NCBI GenBank assembly: GCA_032629725.1
Contig: JAFEVB010000006.1
Span: forward strand, 124,001-188,000
DNA: 64,000 nt
Reading direction: 5' to 3'
Source: Gremmenia infestans
Lineage: Eukaryota; Ascomycota; Leotiomycetes; Helotiales; Hamatocanthoscyphaceae
The notes below the pieces were generated by a model. The model ran no database searches. It saw nothing but the letters and a program-made list of their open reading frames with translations, and was not told the DNA's origin. Below, in pieces: positions 1-9,774 of this stretch (position 1 is the first letter of the stretch; each line of letters starts with the position of its first letter). The position numbers and the translations under genes are program-made.

Positions 1-38
1 ACCCCCCTGCTATAGAATTCTTGGCGTAACAATTACGC

Positions 39-198
39 CTACGGAGGCTCGGGAGGTACAGGCTAAAAGTTGTGTCAACAGGGGGCTCCTATCCTTAAGG
101 GTTTGATTAGCTGCAGTTTCGCTAGCCATAAAAACATCACCCAAATACGCCCCTGCAATGATCCCTGGTGACATAACTTTTGGCCTGTACCTCCGTAG
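39..198. mobile_element. MITE-like element, family A, copy 1
   Basis: A short non-coding element with terminal inverted repeats of the form CTACGGAGGTACAGGCC. The right end is intact; the left end carries a small insertion (CTACGGAGG, then CTCGGGAGGTACAGG). Internal sequence matches copy 3 at 12495-12638 in reverse orientation, sharing the TGTCACCAGGG and AACATCACCCAAATA-like blocks. It has no coding capacity, so it is presumably non-autonomous. Confidence 0.75.
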
Positions 199-448
199 CT
201 ATTGCTATATATTATGGAGACTTTACGTGATTTAATATTTATCAAGAGGGGGATAGTACCATAAAGACCAGACTAGGGTCTGATTTATAAGATAAGGAAA
301 CCTCGCGATTACACAAACACATAAACAAACAGACACACACACACACAATTACATCCACGTGTTCCCCCTCCCCTCTCCCCCAACACTCACACAGATAGAC
401 ACAGACACCCACGCACAGGCACGCGCGCGCACGCATATAATTATCCTG
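199..448. other. Intergenic 5' flank of the first MFS gene
   Basis: No gene is seen. The stretch holds a GAGGGGGATAGTA motif near 246-258 that recurs at about 11852 and, inverted, near 12736 and 7047, so it is probably the end of an old transposon. A CA-rich microsatellite occupies about 310-440 just before the start codon chosen for the MFS gene. Confidence 0.5.
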
Positions 449-2254
449 ATGGAACCATCGCCTTCAGACTCCAAGAGCTTTCCCGATGATTCAATAGCCA
501 CGACTAAGACTTCACACACAGTGCAAGATGGCGCTCGCGAAACCGACTTTTCTCCCGAGAGCACCAACATCGGCGAGAAAACCAACATCGGGCAGACAAG
601 TACGCAAGAGCCCATCGGTGAGAAGCCGCTTGAATCCGTCAGTTCGCCACAAGCGCCACAAGCTGCTGCCAGGACGAAGCTAGAGAGGGCAATGCTTATG
701 GGGGCGCTACTCACGTCCCTCTTTCTCTCTGCTCTCGACACAACTATTGTCACCACCGCCGTCCCTACTATCGTTAGCCATTTTGACGCTCCCGTCGGCT
801 ACATCTGGGCGGGCAGCGCCTATCTCTTGGGAAACGCCTCCTTTATGCCGATCTGGGGAAAGATATCCGACATTTTCGGCCGTAAGCAGACCTTACTTGC
901 CACAGTCGGCATCTTCTTGCTAGGTTCGCTTCTCTGCGCGCTTAGCAACAGCATAGGCATGTTCATTGCTGCCAGGGCCATCCAAGGTGTCGGCGGTGGA
1001 GGTGCGATCGTACTGCCTAACATCTGCGTTTCCGACCTCTTCTCCATGAAAGAGCGTAGCATGTACTTCGGCTTGCTCAGTACCGTCTGGGCTCTAGCAT
1101 CTGCATTGGGTCCTGTGCTTGGAGGCATCTTTACTAAGAGAGTCTCCTGGCGTTGGTGCTTCTGGATCAATCTCCCCTTTGGCGGCCTCGCTCTCGTGGT
1201 TCTGGTTTTCTTTCTCAAGCTGCATAACCCTCGCACGCCACTAAAGCAGGGTCTGGCTGCCATCGACTGGATCGGTAACCTGCTTGTCGTTGGCAGCACG
1301 CTCATGGTGCTCATAGGCCTTCAATTTGGCGGTGTCGAGTTCGCGTGGAAGTCGGCCACTGTAATCTGCCTCATTGTGTTCGGCGCCGTCGGCATCGCAC
1401 TCTTCGCCACCTACGAGTCCGAGTTTGCCAGTCATCCAGTCATGCCTCCGCGTATCTTCCGCTACAGAAATAGTGTCTCGGCGTACAGCCTGAGCATCAT
1501 GCATGCCATGGCTTTTCTCGGGGGCACCTATTGGCTACCTTTGTATTTCCAGGCCGTGCTCGGGGCCAACTCGCTCCTATCCGGAGTCTATCTGCTGCCA
1601 TACGTAATCGCGTCCTCCGTCCCCTCAGTAGGCAGTGGCATCTTTATCAAGAAGACAGGAAACTTCCGCTGGCCAATCATCGTCGGTCTACCTGTTATGA
1701 CCCTCGGACTCGGCCTCATGACCTATCTTGGAAATGAAGCGCATTGGGACCGCATCATCATCTTCCAGATTATCGCTGGGCTGGGATCTAGCACCGGCTT
1801 CCAGGCGCCGCTTGTTGCCCTCCAGACCAACATCGAGCCGCAAGACATCGGCGCCGCCACAGCTGCTTATTCCTTTGCTCGTCAGATCGGCACCTCCTTT
1901 TGCGTTGTCCTCGGCGGGGTCGTCTTCAGCAACGTGATGAACTCGCAGCAAGCAAGTCTGAAGTCTGCTTTAGGCCCTCAGCTCGCATCACAATTTACCG
2001 GCGGAGACGCTTTCGCCAGCGTCCCGTTGATTGCCCCGCTTCCTACGGATCAGAAGCAGGTAGTCAGGGCAGCCTACTGGGACGCGCTACAGAAGATGTT
2101 CATCCTGTATGCCTGCGTTGCCTTCACGGGATTTCTAATCAGTTTATTTATCAGGCAGACGAAGCTATCTCAGGAGCACAGTGAGCACAAGACCGGCTTG
2201 CAGTCGCTCAAGAAGGAGAACCGGAGGAAGAACCGGTGGGCCCGCGGGGAATAA
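449..2254 (+). CDS. MFS drug-efflux transporter, DHA2 family
   Basis: Predicted 601-residue plasma-membrane H+ antiporter of the 14-helix DHA2 class (aflatoxin or HC-toxin pump type), which usually exports xenobiotics or the host's own metabolites. The N-terminal ~75 residues are hydrophilic. The first helix contains LDTTIVTTAVPTI, the DHA2 motif D1 region, followed by motif A GKISDIFGRKQTL between helices 2 and 3 and the Gly-rich GVGGGGAI helix. The reading frame is single-exon. The start at 449 is preferred because the upstream in-frame ATG at 359 would add only a CA-microsatellite-encoded peptide. It is the first gene of the island and could export the product of genes downstream; that role is inferred from position only. 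Confidence 0.88.
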   Translation: MEPSPSDSKSFPDDSIATTKTSHTVQDGARETDFSPESTNIGEKTNIGQTSTQEPIGEKPLESVSSPQAPQAAARTKLERAMLMGALLTSLFLSALDTTIVTTAVPTIVSHFDAPVGYIWAGSAYLLGNASFMPIWGKISDIFGRKQTLLATVGIFLLGSLLCALSNSIGMFIAARAIQGVGGGGAIVLPNICVSDLFSMKERSMYFGLLSTVWALASALGPVLGGIFTKRVSWRWCFWINLPFGGLALVVLVFFLKLHNPRTPLKQGLAAIDWIGNLLVVGSTLMVLIGLQFGGVEFAWKSATVICLIVFGAVGIALFATYESEFASHPVMPPRIFRYRNSVSAYSLSIMHAMAFLGGTYWLPLYFQAVLGANSLLSGVYLLPYVIASSVPSVGSGIFIKKTGNFRWPIIVGLPVMTLGLGLMTYLGNEAHWDRIIIFQIIAGLGSSTGFQAPLVALQTNIEPQDIGAATAAYSFARQIGTSFCVVLGGVVFSNVMNSQQASLKSALGPQLASQFTGGDAFASVPLIAPLPTDQKQVVRAAYWDALQKMFILYACVAFTGFLISLFIRQTKLSQEHSEHKTGLQSLKKENRRKNRWARGE

Positions 2255-2888
2255 GTTGTAGGGGCAGAGAAGGGAGGGCAAGGAGAGGAGTGTCGATGAC
2301 GGCACCTGAGCGACACTCAAGGCATACTAAGCACTTCAACATTGACTTAGCATCGATTAAGACCAGGTCCGATCGTAGCTTCACTCCCACTATGTGTAGG
2401 AAGCATTAATTCAACACGATGAGATGTAAATAAAAAGCAACATGCTGCGAATTCTATATGATTCTTTTTCAATGCAATTCAACATGTCTCATATGTGATA
2501 TAATGTCCACTCAACCGTGGCATGAAAATTGCGCACGGATAGGGAATTTTGAAATCGTCCCATGGTCGGCTAGTGAAGTCTAATAATTTCCACGCGTTGA
2601 AGTGACGGAATCGAGAACTACGGTCGGCCATGTAGTAGGTTACTATTAATATACAGATATCAAGAAAGCGAAAAATTATGTATTTAGATTCTTGTTTCTA
2701 GTGTAGCGCACAGCTAAATTATAGTAATAGTAGAATCAAGTAGAAAAAAAGGCATTACTAAAGCTATAGTAGTAGTAGTAGTAGTAGCAGCAAAAAAAGT
2801 AATAGTAAAGGTTATAGTAGTAGTAGTAAAGATTAAATAAGATATGCTATAAACTATAAATATCTATAAATAGTCTTTATGTCCTTCT
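2255..2888. other. Intergenic, with TAG trinucleotide microsatellite
   Basis: Space between two convergent genes. An imperfect (TAG)n repeat runs from about 2767 to 2829 inside AT-rich sequence. I see no gene or RNA here. Confidence 0.6.
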
Positions 2889-4978
2889 TTACAATTTAGT
2901 TTCGCTAAGCTTTACTCCTCCAGCTCCTAGTCGGCCTTCACTTCCATCACACTTCGCTAGCGCCGCCAGGATGGCCGCCTTGGTATCCTCCACATCTTCC
3001 AGGCCGACGCTAATGCGGATGATGTGTTCGGGGAGGCCGTGCGCCGCCACCTGGCGCCGGTTAAAGTAATGCACGAGCAGGGCAAAGGGCACTGCAATAG
3101 TAAAGTTGGTGCCGAAGCTCGAACCCTTGGGTAGGTTCAGCGTGTCGTAGAAGCGCTGGGCGATGGCAGGGTTGCGGAAGACGACGCTCATCACCATTCC
3201 GTAGCCTGCTGCTGCTGCTGCTGCAACGGCACCTTCGCTCTGTCCTCCTTCTTTGTTTGGCTGCCGCATCAGGCTACGGTAGACGGCCAGCGATTCGTCA
3301 TAGAGCGGGTAGTTGAGTCGCTCGACCAGCGGGTGGTCGTGCAGCATGCGCGCCACCGCCAGTGCATTCGCGTTACACCTTTGCGCTCGCCAGCGCACGT
3401 GCCGGCTATTGCGCTGCAGTGCTTGTACGTCCAGGGGGAAGACGATGGGCGTCTCGTAGCGCGCCTGTAGCGCCAACTGTATAGCCGAGTGGTGGCGCGA
3501 GGCCGGGTTGACGATGGCACTGGGTAAGAAAAAGATGTTGGTCAGTTTCGTTGTGAGTGAAGGAGAAGTCGAGGGCTTTTTTTTTCTCTCCCTTACCTGC
3601 CCCCAGTGACATCAGATGCGCCGCTGAAAATCTTGGTCAGGCTGGTCAGCATCACGTCGACGTATGGCATGAGATCGAGGTTGATGAAGCCATTGACCGT
3701 GTCGTCGCACGCAATCACGAACCCGTACTCGTCGGCGAGCGCTCGTAGGCGCGGCAGAGGCATGACCGAGAGGAACACGTTGCTTGGCACCTCGCAGAAC
3801 AGGGCTCCGATGCGCTCACCGGCCCTCAGACGGTGCGTGAGGTCTTGTAGGTCCTGCTCCGTTCCTCGCTTGTAGCCGATGAACTTTTGCCATGGGCCGT
3901 GCTTGAGATTGTGAATTGTCTCATCGTAGATCCACCTAAAGGCTACGTTAGAAAACGATGTATGTGGTCTTAGTTCGTATGGAGTTAGGAACCGCACCCA
4001 AAGGCAACCACGGTGGACGTCGCTACCACTGTCTGTATGGCTTCCAACGCGTGGTGGATGGCGCTCATCCCGGTGGGATACAGCGCCACATGCTCTGCAG
4101 TGATAGCAGGGAGCGAGGGGCTCTCGGGAGTAGACAGCTTGGCAATCGTTGATCTGACATGCATAGCCGTGGCGTCGACATCAAGTATCCAGGATGGAGT
4201 CGACAGCGAGGCGACTGGCTCCGGTGGTACGATCTCCGTCCTCTTGTTGCTGGACGTGGCTTCCAGGTAGTCGAGGTAATCTATGGCAAAGAAGGCGTGT
4301 CTTGTCGTCAGTCCCCCGCCCACGTAGGTCCAAAACCCCATGGCCGACCGCTTAACTTCATCAGGGAACACTGCCATGGCAAAGCCAGCGAAGCTTAGGA
4401 CCCGGGCCACGCTTCCGTTGCGGTCGCCAGGGCTCCGGAACTGGACAATATCTACGGTGACTTCGGGGTGCTCCTTCGCAATGTACCTTGCGCAGTCCCG
4501 GGCAAAGGTTACTGTGGGAAATAAGAGGCACGCCAAGGATCCATCGTTGGCAATGTTGAGCCTTTCAAAGGCTGCCTGGGCAAGTTTGCGAATCGGTCGA
4601 TTGACGAAGAATCTAGTGAAATGGGAGGCCAAGTTAGATACAACACTACAAGGAAACTCGCCTTTCTCCAGTGCCTTTAACGAACCTCGGGTAACACCAC
4701 TCTATGTGGTCGTCCCTCCATTGGTCGCTTTCATCGAAGTAGTCGAACATGGACTTCCAGGTCGGCATTGAGATGCTAACGCCCTGTTCGACGTAGAAGT
4801 GAGTAAGTGAACGATATCTTCCTGTAATTGCATTCCGGAAGACAGCCGTCTCCGAATAGGGTCTTACATGTGGGGAATCATATGGATAGACGTATGCGGT
4901 CCCAAACGGCTGTTCCTCGAGTCTTTTGGGAGGAAGAGCGGGTAGAGCATCGCTGCGCCCCTGATATAAGGATGTCAT
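2889..4978 (-). CDS. Cystathionine gamma-synthase-like PLP enzyme
   Basis: Predicted 625-residue Cys/Met-metabolism PLP enzyme (fold type I, gamma class), which catalyses gamma-replacement or elimination on homoserine esters or cystathionine. Four exons: 4978-4686, 4612-3998, 3935-3597 and 3519-2889. Introns are 73, 62 and 77 nt, all with GT..AG ends. Splicing restores CYPRFFVNRP, VVAFGWIYDE and VTGGSAIVNP across the joins. The PLP lysine is about K404 in TSLTKIFSGASDVTGG, with the upstream cofactor Asp in ACDDTVNGF. The protein is longer than bacterial MetB (about 390 aa) because of an N-terminal extension typical of fungal CGS-like proteins, the group that includes loline LolC. Next to an oxygenase and efflux pump, a specialised role is plausible; a primary methionine role cannot be excluded. 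ATG at 4978 was chosen as the last Met before conserved sequence. Confidence 0.85.
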
Positions 4979-5100
4979 CTTGTAGGGAGGTTGGTTCCTG
5001 TGCCTGTAGAAAAGGTGGTTTTGGACCTGTCTTCTTCTTATCCTTCTTTTTCTGCTTGTTCTTCTTCTTCTGCAGCTTCGCAAGCATAGTCAGTCTAGTC

Positions 5101-5195
5101 GCTACTCCGTGCGGCGTAAAAGTAATTAGACTGCCTTCTTTGGTTTAGATGATATACGGTAAGCAATGCTTATGCTGTCTAGCGAATCAGAATCT
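5101..5195. repeat. Dispersed repeat, family C, copy 1
   Basis: Begins with CTACTCCGTGCGGCGTAAAA and continues through TTTGGTTTAGATGATATAC. Related copies lie at about 11390-11480 and 12403-12491, with an inverted partial copy at 12664-12726. It is about 120 bp upstream of the PLP-enzyme start, so it may sit in that promoter. Confidence 0.6.
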
Positions 5196-6183
5196 AGAAC
5201 AACCTTTAGTTTCGGTAATTCTGAAGTCAGATACTCCGTACTCCCTTTTCTTTAAGTGTGAGGTTTCCGGTGTGTTTGAACCCACAGTACACGCTCTAGC
5301 GTGATTGTGCCATGAAGCGTAGATTTCACACCAGATTTTATAGTAAGCTTAGACCTTGTGATTTTCAAATTTCCAAATGCTAATATAGAGGTGCAGCAAA
5401 ACATTTGAAATTGTATTAATCTTAGTTTTTCTATTATATAGTTAGCAATAGCAACCAACTGAGAGCATTATTGATTTTAGGATTTTCGACTCTAAATTTT
5501 TTGAATAAGTAGTATATATTATATATATAATAAATAAGTAAAATAAATAAGCTTTATATAGTATAAAGTATATAAGAAAAAAAAATCATATAATTACTTT
5601 TATATAATTAACTACTTATGATTTTTATGCCGCTTAGAAATCTGAAAACAACTAATATATAGATTCTTTATATTTTACTAATTTTTGAATTCAAATAATC
5701 TTAATAATTAAAAGAGATATTTATATAATAGTTATTATCAGATTTTGAGAACCATATAAGTACTTTCGAACATTTTAGCAGATAAGCTAGTAGCTTATAA
5801 AGACCGGCTAAAATGTTATAGAAGCGTTGTTTAAGTAAATGGCAAGTTGTTAGCGCTGTAATACTATCCGGCGTTCCCTGGATTATTTATGCATTACCCG
5901 TTGGCCCAAGGCCGCCCTCTACTCTCACTTCCCCGACCACCCTCTAGTGGTGGTCAAGCAAAGTGAGGTAATCACTAAAGCAAGATGGTTACTAAGTGAA
6001 GTAAGCTGGTCACTTACTAAAATCCCGTCTGTGCGTAGATCTTTGCAGGGTTTCCAGAAACGTACAGATAGGCTTTCTATGTATGAAAAAGGTAACCACT
6101 TCGCTCTGCCTAACTACTACTAGAAGGTGGTCGGGGAGGTGAGAGTAGGGAGCGGTTTGAGGTTAACAGGTCTGCCTTTAGGA
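5196..6183. other. Gene-free AT-rich block
   Basis: From about 5460 to 5760 the sequence is almost entirely A/T with TATA and AATAAATAAG runs, unlike the GC-rich genes either side. This is the look of repeat-induced-point-mutated or decayed transposon sequence. From about 5900 to 6150 there are short inverted matches (CTTCCCCGACCACC near 5930 against GGTGGTCGGGGAGG near 6127). I find no coding sequence. Confidence 0.6.
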
Positions 6184-6464
6184 CTACGGAGGTACAGGCC
6201 ATAAGTTTTGTCACCAGGGGTTACGTGCAGAGGTACGTTTGGTGATGTTTTTATATTTCGTCAGAGGCATAATAAATCCTCCAATAGGGGTGTGAAGGCA
6301 GGGGTGGATTTCTATGGCAGCTTCTATTAGCAAAACCCCTGCCTTCATACCCCTGTTAGGGGGTTTATTATGCCTATCACGAAGTAATTAGAGAGGCTGC
6401 AGCCAATTAATACTTTAAGGACAGGAGACCTCTAGTGACAATACTTATAACCTGTACCTCCGTA
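6184..6464. mobile_element. MITE-like element, family A, copy 2 (interrupted)
   Basis: Terminal inverted repeats CTACGGAGGTACAGGCC (left) and CCTGTACCTCCGTAA (right) bound this copy. The interior includes TTGTCACCAGGGG and CTGCAGCCAAT blocks shared with copy 3. It is about twice the length of copies 1 and 3 because a family B element is inserted at about 6256-6384. Confidence 0.8.
6256..6384. mobile_element. MITE-like element, family B, copy 1, nested
   Basis: Long palindrome-like element: GAGGCATAATAAATCCTCC at the left pairs with GGGGGTTTATTATGCC at the right, and GGGGTGTGAAGGCAGGGG pairs with CCCCTGCCTTCATACCCC inside. Outer ends read TTCGTC and ACGAA. A nearly identical element lies at 12771-12900. 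It is inserted inside a family A element, so it moved later. Confidence 0.85.
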
Positions 6465-6550
6465 AGAATTAATATATTAGAAGCTAGGTTAGTCCTATAG
6501 CGTAGCTCTTCTATAGGTTGTCTTTATACTCACCGCTATTTTGTTTCTGT

Positions 6551-6780
6551 CTACGGCTCTGCGGCGTGGCGTGGCGTAGCATGGCGCAATCCACCGGGGA
6601 TGACTCCTCGTGTCTATGCCTTAGCACTATCTGCGGCTCTGCGGCGTGGCGTGGCGTAGCATGGCGCAATCCACCGGGGATGACTCCTCGTGTCTATGCC
6701 TTAGCACTATCTGCGGCTCTGCGGCGTAGCGTGGCGTGATATAGCGCAATCCACTAGGGATGACTTCCCCTGCGTTGGCT
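6551..6780. repeat. 80-bp tandem repeat, three copies
   Basis: Units start at about 6551, 6631 and 6711 with CTGCGGCTCTGCGGCG (first unit CTACGG...). Copies 1 and 2 are almost identical. Copy 3 differs mainly by G-to-A and C-to-T transitions. The first two copies are open in one frame, but no protein family is recognisable and I do not call a gene. Confidence 0.85.
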
Positions 6781-7083
6781 AAGCTTTTTAGGCGTGACGG
6801 GCCGGAATTGTGGGCCTTTCGGCCCCCCTTTTTTAAAGTTCGCTTAGCAGAAAAGTTTTTAGTAGCTAAGCACTAAAGCACATATCAGCGTTGTTTCCAG
6901 CAGCACAGGGCAGCTATACGAAGTAGCAAGGTATTATTTGCATTGTAGGCCTAGTCCTACCGATCCGTATAGTATGTGTCTGTGCCTAAGCACTAAGCCC
7001 CGGCTTTTCACGCCGGCTACTACCGCTTACCCACTCCGAACGTCGGTTCCGTCTCACTACTATCCCACCCCCCTTACGTAAAA

Positions 7084-7180
7084 TTGAATAGCTAGAGCCC
7101 TTATAGGTAGCTTGTGAAAAGTACTCGTAGGGTCCTTATAAGCTCTTACTAAGCCCTAAATTCCCCTGTTTACGCGGTAG
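7084..7180. repeat. Dispersed repeat, family D, copy 1
   Basis: Matches 11655-11800 in the opposite orientation. Shared blocks are the complement of AGGGCTTAGTAAG and of CACAAGCTACCTATAA plus GGCTCTAGCTATT. It is probably a relic of a larger transposon; surrounding sequence 6800-7444 holds no gene. Confidence 0.55.
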
Positions 7181-7444
7181 AGCGAAGGATCATTAACAGT
7201 TATTCAGCGGGGGAGTACCAGTAAAAGTAGCTGTGATTTTGCTAATCGTCAGCTTTAAGCTAGGGTAACCCCAGCATAGTGTATTCTCCCAACGGTTTCG
7301 ATTTCCGTGTTTGATTTTATGGACGAAGGCTCACGTTTCTTAAAATCATGCATAGCTTACTAGGAAGCTCTCCCTATTTCGGAAGGAGAAAAGGGGGTTT
7401 TCTTGTCATATATCTGGCCTGCAAAATACAAAGCTTTAAGCGAC

Positions 7445-8619
7445 CTAAGCCAAGACCGGGAGCTGAGCGCGCTGCTGCTGCTGCTGCTGCGGCTGCTCCT
7501 CTCTATACATCGAGTCCTTCCACACCTCGGGAGCCTTTCCATCCTTGTGCAGTTTAGCGATGCGGTCCGCCACATGCTTACCTGCCCACACACCCTCGAA
7601 GCGCTGGGGACTTTCCGCGGTGATACAGGAGCTGAGAGGCTCGATCCACGCGTTCCTGTTCGGATTACCAAACCACGCCAGTGCATATCGCGGCGGCAGC
7701 CTACCCTCGACGTCCAACTTCGACCAGTCTGGCGGCGGCTCGACCACCCTGTGCTCGGTGGACTTAAGGCTGCCATTGAACCAGCGAGATAGAAGATCGC
7801 CGACTTTGTAGGGAATTAGGTTTCTTAGTTCAGCCTTCTTTTTCTCTTTCGTTCTTCTGCTTTCTTTTGCACAAAGCAGCGGGAGAAGCAGATTTACTCA
7901 CTATTGATAATTGCGTAGCCTGGAATGGGAGGCACTTCCAGCCATTGACCATCCTTGCCCCGAATCTGGAGGCCTCCACTATTGTCATTGAACAATAGCG
8001 TTAGGGTGCCATAGTCCGTGTGCGGACTAGCCCGCAGGCGGTCACCGATCGAGTCAGGCGTAGTGGCGGGGTAGTGCAGCAGTCGAAAGAAGTGATCCTT
8101 CTCGTTAACGAAGGAGTCGAAGTGGTCCTTAGGTAGGCCTTGGGTCTCAGCAAAGGTACCGAGCAGCACGAGATGGATCTCATGGCACTTTTCGAAGAAA
8201 TAGTTCATCTCCGTGCGGAATTCGGGCCAGTCGGCGGGCCATTGGTTGGGCCGGGCGAGGTTGCTGTCGTCGCCAACGTCAAACGCCTCCTTCTGATCGG
8301 CAATTCGAGTCTTAGATGTGCGCTCCGGCGAGAACCAGCCGTGGAAGAACTTGCTCTCGCACGACTCGATCTTCTCCTTCTCTGAGACGGGCCAGGAAAA
8401 GAATTCCTTGGCGTAGTCAAATAGCTGCTTCATCTTCTCGTCGGTGATGCCGTGGTTCTTGAGGTAGATGAAGCCGACATCATTGACAGCTCTCAGTAGC
8501 TTCGCGTTCTCGGCCACATTCTCAGCTGTCTTTTCGGAGAAGAAGGCCTCGATTCGCGAGTAGTCTATGATGGGTAGATTGGCCGTGTTGATACCGTTAA
8601 ACCCCGTTAAGTCGCTCAT
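7445..8619 (-). CDS. 2-oxoglutarate/Fe(II)-dependent oxygenase
   Basis: Predicted 358-residue cytosolic oxygenase of the isopenicillin-N-synthase-like family, coupling oxidative decarboxylation of 2-oxoglutarate to hydroxylation, desaturation or ring formation. Exon 1 is 8619-7902 and exon 2 is 7803-7445 (98-nt intron); splicing gives AIINIGDLLSRW. An N-terminal DIOX_N region (LPIIDYSRIEAF onward) precedes the jelly-roll. The Fe ligands are H200 and D202 (PHTDYGTL) and H257 (STEHRVV). The usual 2OG-binding R-x-S is R278-Y-A280 here, a Ser-to-Ala change. The C-terminus has a short poly-Gln tract coded by a CTG/CAG microsatellite. It is divergent from the ABC ATPase gene across 360 bp. The substrate is unknown; loline LolO belongs to the same superfamily. 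Confidence 0.88.
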
Positions 8620-8979
8620 GTTGACACGTCCTATACTGTGTCGATTTCCGTGTTTCTGCTATGTCGAAGAAAATCCGAAGATGCCACCTTTTGGGAGAAA
8701 AGAAGGTACAAATGCATCTTCTTCCCCCCACCCTATTGCGCTGTATAGACCACCTCTGGAACTGATATTCCTCCTTTCTCCCGAGGTACATGCGTCTCTA
8801 AGAGGCAGGCTATGTGGTCTCCGGGCCAGGGTCCAGGTACGAGGTACGAGTTGAATGTAAGCGCTTATCCCGCCTTAGTAAATCGGGTTTCCCAAGTGTA
8901 TAAATCCGTGGTTGTCTGTACACCGCCCTGCCTATCGTTCTTCTCCATCTTACCTCTCGTTCTCTTTCTCACAGAAATA
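8620..8979. promoter_or_regulatory. Bidirectional promoter region with TATA box
   Basis: A 360-bp divergent spacer between the oxygenase and the CAF16-like gene. TATAAA at 8899-8904 lies about 80 bp before the CAF16-like start codon, and a pyrimidine-rich stretch (CTTACCTCTCGTTCTCTTTC) immediately precedes the ATG. Sharing of this spacer suggests co-expression, but that is inference. Confidence 0.4.
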
Positions 8980-9774
8980 ATGCCAAACCCGCCTCGCATT
9001 CGGGTGGATGACCTTACCTTCACCTTCCCGAGCTATCCAACGGGGGTGCGTAACGTGACGCTCGACCTCCCCCCTCGCTCCCGCACGCTGCTGATCGGGG
9101 CCAATGGATCTGGCAAGACGACGCTGCTCAGGTTACTGGCAGGCAAGAGCCTAGCGCCGGCCAGGACGATTAATATCTGCGGCGTCGACCCCTTCCAGGA
9201 GATTCTCGATAGCGTGACGTACCTGGGCCTGGATTGGATTAACAACCCCATCGTGCGGCACGACATTGGCGTGGTGGAGCTACTGCGATCCGTCGGTGGC
9301 GATGCTTACCCCGAACGCAGAGACGTGCTCGTGGCCATGCTGGACATCGACACCGCCTGGCGCTTGCACGCCGTCTCGGACGGCGAGCGGCGGCGCGTTC
9401 AGTTGGCTATGGGTCTGCTCCGGCCCTGGTCTGTCCTGCTGCTGGACGAGATCACCGTCGACTTGGACCTGCTCAGCCGCTCTGACTTTCTTGCTTGGCT
9501 CAAGCGCGAGACGGAGCAGCGCGATTGCACCATTGTCTACGCTACCCACATCTTCGACAACCTAGCTGGATGGCCTACGCACCTGGTTCACATGAATTTG
9601 GGCACGGTTAAGGAATGCGGTACTGCTGAGGACATCATGCAGCCTCTCAACGGCGTTGTGTCCCAGACGGGAAACAGCCAATTGGGCGAGTTAGCCCTAC
9701 GCTGGCTAGAGGAGGACCTCAAGGTCAGAGGACTTCGAAGCAAGCTTGGCCGCAGCACAGTGCTCACGCCATAG
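8980..9774 (+). CDS. CAF16-like soluble ABC ATPase
   Basis: Predicted 264-residue single ABC nucleotide-binding domain with no membrane segments. Walker A is GANGSGKTT (residues 40-47), the signature is VSDGERRRVQLA (about 132-142), and Walker B is LLLDE with catalytic E157; the H-loop His is in YATHIFDNL. This signature and length match the CAF16/ABCI group, which in yeast associates with CCR4-NOT; such proteins are not transporters by themselves. Intronless. ATG 8980 is chosen because homology begins right after it; the upstream ATG at 8812 would overlap the promoter. Its presence among metabolic genes is odd and may mean a paralogue recruited to the island or a chance neighbour. Confidence 0.85.
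   Translation: MPNPPRIRVDDLTFTFPSYPTGVRNVTLDLPPRSRTLLIGANGSGKTTLLRLLAGKSLAPARTINICGVDPFQEILDSVTYLGLDWINNPIVRHDIGVVELLRSVGGDAYPERRDVLVAMLDIDTAWRLHAVSDGERRRVQLAMGLLRPWSVLLLDEITVDLDLLSRSDFLAWLKRETEQRDCTIVYATHIFDNLAGWPTHLVHMNLGTVKECGTAEDIMQPLNGVVSQTGNSQLGELALRWLEEDLKVRGLRSKLGRSTVLTP

Noticed and set aside
6256..6384. CRISPR or bacterial-type hairpin array
   Set aside because: Eukaryotic context; the long palindrome is a fold-back transposable element, with no repeat-spacer structure.
6518..6739. 73-codon frame across the 80-bp tandem repeat
   Set aside because: The frame exists only because the unit lacks stops in one phase; product is repetitive and closes in copy 3.
2889..8619. Loline biosynthetic cluster
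   Set aside because: Shared enzyme classes only; the other required PLP and monooxygenase genes are absent.
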